Source: a virus
Direction: 5' to 3' (one strand)
IMG/VR virus record: IMGVR_UViG_3300044626_001227
Span: 1 to 21,149 of that record
DNA length: 21,149 nucleotides
In this document: positions 14,424-21,149 of the stretch, piece after piece
Numbering within the stretch: position 1 is the first letter of the stretch
Layout of the letters: each line of letters begins with the position of its first letter
Position numbers and translations under genes: made by a program
Notes under the pieces: generated by a model
What the model was told of the DNA's origin: nothing
What the model saw: only the letters and a program-made list of their open reading frames with translations
Databases searched by the model: none

Positions 14424-16559
14424 CTAACTATCACTAGTACCGTTACTATTAAGTCTAGCTATATAGTTTGCAGTATTTCCATTAAACGTTGTGAAAAAAC
14501 CGCAAGCCATAATTTTACCGTCAGTTTGAGTACGAACACCACGTACTGAGTTTGATATCGCTTGGAATCCTGTACCCGTACCTGTTGTAAATGTTGCATT
14601 TAAAGCACCACTGCTACTAAGTTTAGCTATTCCATAACCAACACTAGAACCATTATAACTACTGAATTGACCACCAACAATTATATTACCGTCACTTTGA
14701 ACATCTATTGCAAACGTTGAATCATTAAAACCCGTACCCGTTACAAAACTAGTATCTCTAGTACCGTCTGAATTTAATCTTATTATACGATTTTGTGTAG
14801 TACCATTGAAAGATGTAAAAATACCACCTACAAGAATTTTGTCATCACTTTGAACTGCAATGGAAAATATTGATGATCCCGAACCAAATCCTGTACCAAT
14901 ATTAGTTGTAAAAGTTGTATCTATAGTACCATCTGTGTTAAGTCTAGCTATATAATTTGAAGTGGTACCATTATATGTAGTAAAAAGACCACCAACTACT
15001 ATTTTACCAGTACTTTGAATAGCTACTGCTGTAGCTCCGCCATTAAACCCTGTACCTACACTGAAACCTGTGTCTTTAGTACCATCTGAATTTAATCTTA
15101 TTATACGAGTTTGTGTGGCACTGTTATAGGTAGTAAAAATACCAACTACTACAATCTTACCATCACTTTGAACAGCTATTCCACGAGTACCATTATTAAA
15201 CCCCGCACCTTGTAAATTAAATCCCGTATCTCTAGTACCATCTGTATTCAATCTAGTTAAATAGTTTTGTGTAGTACCATTATAACTTGTAAAATTACCA
15301 CCAACTAAGATTTTACTATCACTTTGAATAGCTAGAGCACTAGGTATTGGGGCAGTTGAAAACCCAAGCCCCGTTCCAATACTAAACCCTGTATCCCTAG
15401 CACCCGTTGTAAGCAGTCTAGTTATATAGTTTTGAGTAGTATTATCATAACTAGTGAAACTACCCACTAATACAATTTTACCATCACTTTGAATCTCCAT
15501 TGCACGAGTTGCACCATTGAACCCTGTGCCTGGAACAAACGGTTCAGATATTGTAACCGTACTACTTGTAGCAACTACGGTTCCGCTAATACTGACCGTA
15601 CGTATTTGTACTTGGAATGTTTCTGGTCCTTCAGTGGTGACATCAGTGGACGCTGTAATATTAAATGATCCTGCGTTTGACGTAATAGTAAAGCTGCCAC
15701 TAGTAGCAACAAAATCAGCGGAAGATGTTGTAATATTTAAAACAGTCCAATATAAAGTTGTACTATCAGTTACATTAGTAGTAGCAACATTAAATGTTAA
15801 ACTTGATCCTTCATTAACTGAACTAGATGTAGGAGTTACACTATAAGTTGGATTAGTGCTAGTGTCTATAATCGTAATTGTGTTACTTGTAGCAACTACA
15901 GTACCACTAGTACTAACTGTACGTATCTGCATTTGGAATGTCTGAGATCCTTCGGTGGTAACATCATTGATCGTTGTAATATTAAACGATCCTGCGTTTG
16001 ACGTAATCGTAAAACTACCACTAATAGCAACAAAATCAGAAGAACTTGTTGTAATATCTAATATAGTCCAATATAAAGTTGTACCATTGACTACGTTAGT
16101 AGTAGCAACATTAAATGTTAAGCTTTCTCCTTCATTGATTGAGCTAGATGTAGGGGTTACACTATAGGTTGGATTAGTGCTAGAATCTATAATTGTAACT
16201 GTACTACTTGTGGCGACTACTGTCCCACTAGTACTGACAGTACGTATTTGCATTTGAAAAGTTTGAGAACCTTCAGTAGTAACATCATTGGTTGTTGTAA
16301 TATTAAATGAACCTGTGTTTGATGTAATAGTAAAACTACCGCTAGTGGCAACAAAATCAGCAGAGTCTGTAGTAATATCTAATACAGTCCAATAAAGAGT
16401 TGTTGAATCATTTACGTTAGTGGTAGTAACATTAAATGTTAAACTTTCCCCTTCATTGATTGAGCTAGATGTAGGAGATACACTATAGGTTGGCAATGCT
16501 TCAATGCCTGTATCCACAACAAAACCACCTTCAAATAATATACCACCCTCAAGTAACAT
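14424..16559 (-). CDS. Calx-beta / delta-60 repeat adhesin-like protein
   Basis: This 711-aa protein starts with a short Gly-rich leader (MLLEGGILFEGGFVVDTGIE). Residues 24-340 form three tandem Calx-beta-like repeats of 107 residues, each beginning TYSVxPTSSS and containing NEGESLTFNV, LYWTVLDITT and TTEGSQTFQMQIRTV. Residues about 345-711 form seven delta-60 repeats of the type VQSDGKIVVGGxFTTYNGTT...RLNSDGTRDTGF, a number that fits a seven-bladed beta-propeller. There is no classical signal peptide. Calx-beta domains are stalk modules, often Ca-binding, and propellers often bind ligands, so a virion surface stalk plus receptor-binding head is plausible (inference). TAGGATAA precedes the ATG and a perfect late promoter lies 20 nt upstream. 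The last delta-60 unit is cut a few residues short by the stop. Confidence 0.82.
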   Translation of the reverse strand: MLLEGGILFEGGFVVDTGIEALPTYSVSPTSSSINEGESLTFNVTTTNVNDSTTLYWTVLDITTDSADFVATSGSFTITSNTGSFNITTTNDVTTEGSQTFQMQIRTVSTSGTVVATSSTVTIIDSSTNPTYSVTPTSSSINEGESLTFNVATTNVVNGTTLYWTILDITTSSSDFVAISGSFTITSNAGSFNITTINDVTTEGSQTFQMQIRTVSTSGTVVATSNTITIIDTSTNPTYSVTPTSSSVNEGSSLTFNVATTNVTDSTTLYWTVLNITTSSADFVATSGSFTITSNAGSFNITASTDVTTEGPETFQVQIRTVSISGTVVATSSTVTISEPFVPGTGFNGATRAMEIQSDGKIVLVGSFTSYDNTTQNYITRLLTTGARDTGFSIGTGLGFSTAPIPSALAIQSDSKILVGGNFTSYNGTTQNYLTRLNTDGTRDTGFNLQGAGFNNGTRGIAVQSDGKIVVVGIFTTYNSATQTRIIRLNSDGTKDTGFSVGTGFNGGATAVAIQSTGKIVVGGLFTTYNGTTSNYIARLNTDGTIDTTFTTNIGTGFGSGSSIFSIAVQSDDKILVGGIFTSFNGTTQNRIIRLNSDGTRDTSFVTGTGFNDSTFAIDVQSDGNIIVGGQFSSYNGSSVGYGIAKLSSSGALNATFTTGTGTGFQAISNSVRGVRTQTDGKIMACGFFTTFNGNTANYIARLNSNGTSDS
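15540..16490 (-). repeat. Three tandem 321-bp repeats encoding Calx-beta-like domains
   Basis: The ACTATA(A/G)G landmark on the plus strand recurs at 15840, 16161 and 16482, exactly 321 bp apart (107 codons). The copies are similar but not identical at DNA level, so the duplication is older than that of the 66-bp array in the other fibre gene. Confidence 0.8.
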
Positions 16560-16578
16560 AAAAAGTTATCCTATTGTA

Positions 16579-16586
16579 TATTTATA
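16579..16586 (-). promoter_or_regulatory. T4-type late promoter (TATAAATA, perfect match)
   Basis: The minus strand reads GTATAAATATA, with TATAAATA ending 19 nt before the ATG at 16559. Between them lies TAGGATAA, a fitting ribosome site. It sits just downstream of a terminator, so the adhesin gene has its own late transcription unit. Confidence 0.75.
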
Positions 16587-16610
16587 CCTTTATATTAATT
16601 ATACTAATAT

Positions 16611-16638
16611 AAAAAAGGGCACTTAGATGCCCTTTTTT
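16611..16638. terminator. Strong, symmetrical terminator after the acetyltransferase gene
   Basis: AAAAAAGGGC, an 8-nt loop, then GCCCTTTTTT forms a 10-bp stem flanked by A and T runs, so it can act in both directions. It closes the gp23/acetyltransferase transcript and separates it from the adhesin promoter at 16579. Confidence 0.85.
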
Positions 16639-16673
16639 CTTTCCATCCCGAAAGATTAATATTATCATTTGTA

Positions 16674-17240
16674 CTAATCAATATATGGCTCATATGATTC
16701 CGTAACGAAACTTTTATTTTTAGCAAACATAGGCCAATCAAATTCTCCAATATTTTCCAACATCAATCGCCATGGGGTAGGACTCAAATAACTATAAAAA
16801 TTATCTAGGGTATCTAAAGAAAATGGTTCTTTTTCATTAGTACGAATATTATACCAATACTTGTTAAACCTACTTAATCCTTTTATCACTTCTTGCATCA
16901 TTTTAGAATGGACCTGACCCAACATCAACGGAGATCTATTCAATCTAGTTTTGAAGAACCATAGCATCATTGAAAATATCTTTTTACCTCTATATACAGG
17001 ATTAACATATACATCGTCAACTTCATTTGATGCGTTACTCAATGAAGATACTGCTACCAATGTATCATCATCCCACAGACTATAATAAATTCCATCCTGA
17101 AGTACTTTGTAGTTTTCAATATCAGCAATGTGTTTGCCATGAGTATACCAACGTTTTTTGTTTGTATTAGCAAATTTTTCTGCTTGTTGGGAAAGATCAG
17201 GTCCTAACATGGTCATTTCTTCTATTTCATTGATTTTCAT
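16674..17240 (-). CDS. GNAT-like N-acetyltransferase
   Basis: This 188-aa protein has a GNAT-type acetyl-CoA-binding segment at residues 74-100: VDDVYVNPVYRGKKIFS followed by a helix, where RGKKIFS corresponds to the Q/RxxGxG/A loop in a relaxed form. The preceding strand (TLVAVSSLSN) also fits the fold. The rest, ending with YEPYID, is less typical. Acceptor unknown. The N-terminus MKINEIEEM recalls the short leaders of T4 internal head proteins, with IxE sites that gp21 could cut, but this is speculative. TAGGAAAC is a good ribosome site. The gene lies just downstream of gp23, beyond a strong terminator, with its own candidate promoter and a terminator after it. Confidence 0.65.
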   Translation of the reverse strand: MKINEIEEMTMLGPDLSQQAEKFANTNKKRWYTHGKHIADIENYKVLQDGIYYSLWDDDTLVAVSSLSNASNEVDDVYVNPVYRGKKIFSMMLWFFKTRLNRSPLMLGQVHSKMMQEVIKGLSRFNKYWYNIRTNEKEPFSLDTLDNFYSYLSPTPWRLMLENIGEFDWPMFAKNKSFVTESYEPYID

Positions 17241-17303
17241 TTTCGTTTCCTAATTAATGATACGTTTCCTATCGTTAGAAATTATTGTTAATAGAATTTG
17301 GAA

Positions 17304-17311
17304 TATTTATT
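17304..17311 (-). promoter_or_regulatory. Probable late promoter (AATAAATA) for the acetyltransferase gene
   Basis: The minus strand reads AATAAATA, matching the late consensus at 7 of 8 positions, 63 nt upstream of the ATG at 17240 and downstream of the gp23 terminator. The DNA around it is very AT-rich, so a chance match is possible. Confidence 0.4.
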
Positions 17312-17347
17312 ATTAATAAAATATTACATTCCATTAATTTAAGTTAC

Positions 17348-17371
17348 AAAAAAGGGCACCGAAGTGCCCTT
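17348..17371 (-). terminator. gp23 terminator with UUCG tetraloop
   Basis: The minus strand reads AAGGGCAC-TTCG-GTGCCCTT with six Ts overlapping and following the stem. C(UUCG)G is an exceptionally stable RNA loop known from T4 late-gene hairpins. It lies 35 nt past the gp23 stop and should end or stabilise the capsid gene mRNA. Confidence 0.88.
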
Positions 17372-17405
17372 AGATATTTCTAAAATATATTTTTTATAAT
17401 ATATT

Positions 17406-18617
17406 TTACTGAAATGATACGTTCTGTACAGCAATCTCGCCAACGTAGTCAGCAGCATTACCAAAGCTTGATGCTGTATTGGTAAGCTCAACATAACCAT
17501 AACGTGTCATGAAGCTAACTACAGGTTCGAATGTTGTTGGATCTAGAACAACACCACTGCTCATCAATGGAATGTATGGGCAATAGAATGCTGCTGCATC
17601 TGTCTCGCTTGAACCCTTATAACCAACCAATACTGCTGTACCTGTTGGAGCATATGAGTCAACGAAAACACGCATTGCGTTATTCAATGTACCAACAAAC
17701 TTAGTGTTTGTAGGTGCTTCGAATGTACCTTCAGTGGTACGTGCAAATGCTGATGTTGTTGCACTTTGGAGAATTGTTAAGCTTTCGCTTGAAACAACTG
17801 CCCAATTACCTGCGCCACGGCGTGTACGCTGTGCAATCAAGTTAGCAACACGATTGATCAATACTGCTAATGCTGCATGCTCATCACCTACGAATGTTGC
17901 AGTACCTGAAACGGTTGCTTGATTGTATGTGAATTCTGTTGCAGCTAAACTACGCAATGAAAGAAGAATTTCTTGGTCAATTTCAGCAGTAATTTCTTGT
18001 GCTAAAGCTGCCATGATTTCTGCTTCAACGTCGATACCATGTTGTGACTGTGCATCTTGTGCAGCCTCAAATGTCCAACGTGCTTGCAACTTACGTGACT
18101 TAGCTTCAACAGCCTGACGTAAGATCTGTACGCTGATTTGGCGACCACCACTACCTTCAAGAACGCTTGTATCAGCAGCAGTATAACGTGACTGATTTGT
18201 GTTAACAACACCTGCAGTAACGCTGCTTGCTGAAGAATATGCTTGCGCAATCTTGAATGGTGACAATGCTTCTTCACCTGCTACTGTGCTTGTTTGTGCA
18301 GCACTTGTATCGTTCATGTTATTAGCATAACGAACACGTAGTGTGTGAATTTGTCCAACAGGACCTGTCATTGGCTGAACACCTACCAACTCATTAGCGA
18401 TAACGGTTGGCATAACACGGCGGATAACGGGAAGAATAACACGGTTAAGTGTTGCAATGTTACCTGCTGTAGTTGTACCTGCTGAACTTTCAGCAAGTAA
18501 CTGCTTGCGAGTGTTTTCAAGAATGACACCCATCATTGAACGGCGAGTTCCTTTGAGACCTTCTAGAAGGGCTTCTTTTGTTTCACCCCAACGGCTCTCT
18601 AATAATACTTTAGACAT
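17406..18617 (-). CDS. 23: Major capsid protein gp23
   Basis: This 403-aa protein forms the hexameric capsomers of the head. Two regions match T4 gp23 as I recall it: VIRRVMPTVIANELVGVQPM followed by TGPVGQ near residues 63-90, and WTFEAAQDAQSQHGIDVEAE followed by helices near 181-220. T4 gp23 is 521 aa, so this is a short, diverged form. A site fitting the gp21 consensus (L/I-x-E) lies at LLAE43-S44, which would remove a basic helical N-terminal leader during maturation (inference). AGGAG and AAAGGA both precede the ATG. Upstream are scaffold and protease genes in T4 order; downstream is a UUCG-loop terminator. Confidence 0.95.
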   Translation of the reverse strand: MSKVLLESRWGETKEALLEGLKGTRRSMMGVILENTRKQLLAESSAGTTTAGNIATLNRVILPVIRRVMPTVIANELVGVQPMTGPVGQIHTLRVRYANNMNDTSAAQTSTVAGEEALSPFKIAQAYSSASSVTAGVVNTNQSRYTAADTSVLEGSGGRQISVQILRQAVEAKSRKLQARWTFEAAQDAQSQHGIDVEAEIMAALAQEITAEIDQEILLSLRSLAATEFTYNQATVSGTATFVGDEHAALAVLINRVANLIAQRTRRGAGNWAVVSSESLTILQSATTSAFARTTEGTFEAPTNTKFVGTLNNAMRVFVDSYAPTGTAVLVGYKGSSETDAAAFYCPYIPLMSSGVVLDPTTFEPVVSFMTRYGYVELTNTASSFGNAADYVGEIAVQNVSFQ

Positions 18618-18646
18618 TTTTCCTTTATCTCCTGTAATATGTCAAA

Positions 18647-19750
18647 TTAAAGCCCTGCCAAACGTCTAATCGCAATTACGTTGTCACGTTCATCATCGAC
18701 TTCAACATCCTGTTTTACGGCAGTTTTATCACCTGTTACTGCTACACTTTCAGAAATTACTTGCTTTTTAACAGCAGGTTTCTCTGTTCCATGATTTAGT
18801 ACTGCAGGTAAATACTTCTCATATGCAGACTTTAGCTTTCCTGTCTGCACACTTTCGAGCAAGCTCTTCATCGTTTTAGCTTTGTCTTCATTTAATGGTC
18901 CTAACAATTCTGTCATGATCTTTTCACGAAGATTACTTTCTTTAATGATGCGAACTTCACGCTCTTTACTCTCAACTAAAGTTTTAGCTTTCTTAACTTC
19001 AGCAATGGACTCAGCCAATTTTTTGTCTTTCTCAACAATTTGTGACATTAATTTACGTGTTTCAGCCTTCTCATTGAGATGCGTTGCACTAAATTCTGTA
19101 GCAAATGCTTCGAATAAACGACGACCAAAACTGTTTTCTGTAGCAATCTTGATGTCTTCTTTCAATTGACTAATTTCACCCTTGAGATGCTTAGTAACAC
19201 TTTCATTAACACGCTTTGCACTCTCTGCAATGAATTTAGTCTTCAATGTTTCGAGTTGTGCTCTTGCCTCAGCAACAAGTTTTACCTTGGCTTCAACAAT
19301 TGCTTTCTTGTCCTCTGAGAATTCTTTGATCTCACGTGCAAGTGCATGTACAACAAACTGTTCTAATTTTTCACGACCTTCTAACTGTACCTTACGATCA
19401 CTACGTAATTCTTTGATTTCTTCAGCTAATTTGCTGATCATGAAATCATTGAATTTACGTGCGTTTTCACGTAATGCAACCTTGGCTTTAACACGATCTT
19501 CATTCATAGCTTTACGCTCATCATGAAACTCCGAAATTTCAGCCTGTAGACCTGCTGTGACCATCTTATCAAGGGCTTCAACCATTACATTTTTATCATG
19601 CTCGTACTTTCTTGCATATTCTTCACGCAATTCAGCACGTACTTGCTCACGTGCTTCATTCAACTTTGACTCCCAAGCCTCGTTAATTGCTCGACCTGTG
19701 TCTTCGTTGATGATGCCGTTATCAAGCAATGGCTTAATAGCATCAAACAT
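18647..19750 (-). CDS. 22: Prohead core scaffolding protein gp22
   Basis: This 367-aa protein is almost entirely charged helix, as expected for the T4 gp22 core scaffold that is degraded by gp21 during head maturation. Residues about 70-165 contain three related units, each with EI(S/K)E(F/L)xxxxKA-type helices spaced by about 33 residues, indicating an internal duplication in the coiled coil. Several L/I-x-E sites could serve as gp21 cut sites. The start MFDAIKPLLDNGIINEDTG is preceded by AGGGG at proper distance. The C-terminal tail is Lys/Val-rich, ending IAIRRLAGL. It lies between gp21 and gp23, 29 nt before the latter. Confidence 0.9.
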   Translation of the reverse strand: MFDAIKPLLDNGIINEDTGRAINEAWESKLNEAREQVRAELREEYARKYEHDKNVMVEALDKMVTAGLQAEISEFHDERKAMNEDRVKAKVALRENARKFNDFMISKLAEEIKELRSDRKVQLEGREKLEQFVVHALAREIKEFSEDKKAIVEAKVKLVAEARAQLETLKTKFIAESAKRVNESVTKHLKGEISQLKEDIKIATENSFGRRLFEAFATEFSATHLNEKAETRKLMSQIVEKDKKLAESIAEVKKAKTLVESKEREVRIIKESNLREKIMTELLGPLNEDKAKTMKSLLESVQTGKLKSAYEKYLPAVLNHGTEKPAVKKQVISESVAVTGDKTAVKQDVEVDDERDNVIAIRRLAGL

Positions 19751-19816
19751 TTGTATGTTCCCCTATAGTGGTTAGTCCGTTTAACCCCGAACTGACGGGT
19801 ATTATTAAAGTTGAAA

Positions 19817-20461
19817 TCATTTTAATTTCAACTCCTTAATTAGGTTTACTACGGATTCTTTTAAATACTTTTGAACCTGAGCATCCTTGTCTAACTTGCT
19901 ACCTTTTAAATTCTCTAAGACACGATGACCACCTTTCATGTTCATCAATCCCTCATAAATAGCCTTTGGATATGCATTAGGTGCACTTGGCTGTGCAACT
20001 ATATCTACCGTTACAATTTCAAAATCACTAACACGACCATTCATGTCATTAACATTGCCACTGCCACGACTAGATACACCTAACTTAACACCGCTCTCTA
20101 ACATCGTAGATACTAAATTACCCATAGGTGTAGGTAATATTTTTAACTTACCATAACCATTGGGTCCATCCATCCACATGTTTACAATCATGTGAGATAC
20201 ACGATCTAAGTTAATCTTTAAATCATCAGGATGATCAACTTCACCTAGAACACTGTATCCCTCACTAATTTGACCGTTAAGTGTTTCTACTGCACGTTCA
20301 ATTTCATCAACAGGATATACACGCTCATTAGCATTCTTTACGCCACCCTGTATGAAAATACCTTTCATATAAAGTGCTTTGGTTTTTTCATCACCCTCTT
20401 TGACAGACTCGACAATTAATCCCGCTCTGTCAAAAGTTAGATGTTCACGTAAATATGCCAT
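19817..20461 (-). CDS. 21: Prohead protease gp21
   Basis: This 214-aa serine protease (T4 gp21 type, fold related to herpesvirus assemblin) cuts scaffold and capsid proteins after head assembly. The catalytic His is H77 in GEVDHPDD. The nucleophile is Ser130 or Ser131 in GVSSRGSG. The motif VDIVAQPSAPNAYP near 152-165 is a family hallmark. The N-terminal strand MKGIFIQGGVKNANERVYP is typical too. AAGGAT precedes the ATG. A 66-nt gap to gp22 contains a GTTGAAAT / ATTTCAAC hairpin overlapping the gp21 stop. Gene order and motifs together make this assignment firm. Confidence 0.94.
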   Translation of the reverse strand: MAYLREHLTFDRAGLIVESVKEGDEKTKALYMKGIFIQGGVKNANERVYPVDEIERAVETLNGQISEGYSVLGEVDHPDDLKINLDRVSHMIVNMWMDGPNGYGKLKILPTPMGNLVSTMLESGVKLGVSSRGSGNVNDMNGRVSDFEIVTVDIVAQPSAPNAYPKAIYEGLMNMKGGHRVLENLKGSKLDKDAQVQKYLKESVVNLIKELKLK

Positions 20462-20474
20462 TGTACTTAAATCC

Positions 20475-21149
20475 TTAGCGTACTACTTTTTTAACAGATT
20501 TTTTACTCTCTGCTACAGGACTACGCTTGTCAGATGCTGCATCCTTTGTTACAGGCTTTGGTGTTGATTCACCTTTTTCGCTAAAAGATGAGCCTGGTGC
20601 GTTCTTTACACCACTGATTAAATCACCACCCTGCTTTACATATCCCATGTTGGCTTTTGGACTTGTTGGTACAGTCTCATCACCACCACCTGAGAAATTT
20701 ACAGGACCTGCACCTGTTTGGACAACTTTAGGCTTGGTTAAAGCAGGACTCTTGGTGTTAGAACCATCATCACCACCTTTGGCAAATTTGTCATAAGTTG
20801 CACCACCTACTTGCTTAAGAGCAATAGCTTCAGCAACCATGCTTTCACCTTCTTCTTCCTCTTCTTCGCCTTCTTCCTCTTCTTCTTCACCCTCTGAACC
20901 CATCATTGCTTCAAATTCAGCAATAAGTTCATCAAGCTTATCTTCTAAATCTTGAATGTCACCCTTGGTTGCAGGTGCTTCTTCATCACCACCCATGTCA
21001 CCCATGTCATCCATATCCATGTCAGCAGCATCTGCATCCATATCTGCAGCATCCGCATCCATGTCAGCAGCATCAGTGTCAAAGTCCATGTCTTCAATTT
21101 CATCTTCTTCACCTGCTTCCATCATGCCATGCATACCTGCTTCTTCAGT
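20475..21149 (-). CDS. Acidic prohead-core-type protein, N-terminus beyond the window
   Basis: The frame is open from the right edge to the stop at 20475. An ATG occurs at 21134, but codons before it (Thr-Glu-Glu-Ala-Gly) continue the same acidic composition and no good ribosome site precedes it, so the true start is probably outside the window. The visible part has three DxDAADM units, a Glu run (GEEEEEEGEEEEEE) and a Lys/Ser/Pro-rich basic tail (ESKKSVKKVV). A short helical segment (GDIQDLEDKLDELIAEF) lies in the middle. T4 has small acidic core proteins (gp67, gp68) between gp20 and gp21, so a prohead core role is likely by position; no sequence homology is claimed. Confidence 0.7.
   Translation of the reverse strand, partial: TEEAGMHGMMEAGEEDEIEDMDFDTDAADMDADAADMDADAADMDMDDMGDMGGDEEAPATKGDIQDLEDKLDELIAEFEAMMGSEGEEEEEEGEEEEEEGESMVAEAIALKQVGGATYDKFAKGGDDGSNTKSPALTKPKVVQTGAGPVNFSGGGDETVPTSPKANMGYVKQGGDLISGVKNAPGSSFSEKGESTPKPVTKDAASDKRSPVAESKKSVKKVVR

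Noticed and set aside
18002-18277. Minus-strand ORF of 91 aa
   Set aside because: It is an alternative frame inside gp23, whose own frame is firmly identified.
19182-19526. Plus-strand Ser-rich ORF of 114 aa
   Set aside because: It is antisense to the gp22 coiled coil; the Ser/Leu-rich product mirrors Glu/Lys-rich helix codons.

Overview
The window looks like late structural DNA from a T4-like (Tevenvirinae-related) marine myovirus. The best anchors are at the right end, where minus-strand genes run in T4 order: an acidic prohead-core-type protein, prohead protease gp21, coiled-coil scaffold gp22 and major capsid protein gp23. AT-rich DNA, T4-type late promoters (TATAAATA), hairpin terminators with U tracts (one with a UUCG loop), and fibre proteins built from Asn/Ala/Gly-rich and YadA-like repeats are typical of phages of marine bacterioplankton such as cyanophages and pelagiphages. 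The host cannot be named from this sequence.

Layout, read right to left because all genes but one are on the minus strand. Head module: acidic protein (open at the right edge), gp21, gp22, gp23, a strong terminator, a GNAT-like acetyltransferase, and a second terminator. Surface/adhesin and modification module: a late promoter and a 711-aa protein with three Calx-beta-like repeats and a seven-unit delta-60 propeller; a sulfotransferase; a protein with two 2OG-Fe(II) dioxygenase domains; an unknown 304-aa coiled-coil protein; a Kelch-like FPFASD repeat protein; two small proteins; a 1172-aa YadA-like fibre with an almost identical 66-bp tandem repeat; and an 843-aa subtilisin-like protease. 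Accessory end: a three-histidine-box fatty acid desaturase followed by a 54-aa ORF, a terminator, one plus-strand gene for a tandem Cys-rich zinc-binding protein, and the N-terminal 613 codons of another fibre, which runs off the left edge.

How the genes may work together: gp21, gp22 and gp23 build and mature the capsid. The fibre and propeller proteins are candidate receptor-binding or decoration proteins. The sulfotransferase/dioxygenase pair could modify virion proteins or host surface molecules, and the desaturase could alter host membrane lipids during infection; both of these roles are inferred. No tRNA, integrase, transposase, CRISPR array or replication gene was seen. No single known defence or mobile system is present. 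The most unusual items are the protease with a fibre-type domain inserted between catalytic residues, the hydroxylation/sulfation gene pair, late promoters placed so close to start codons that the mRNAs would be leaderless, and the desaturase with its small downstream ORF.
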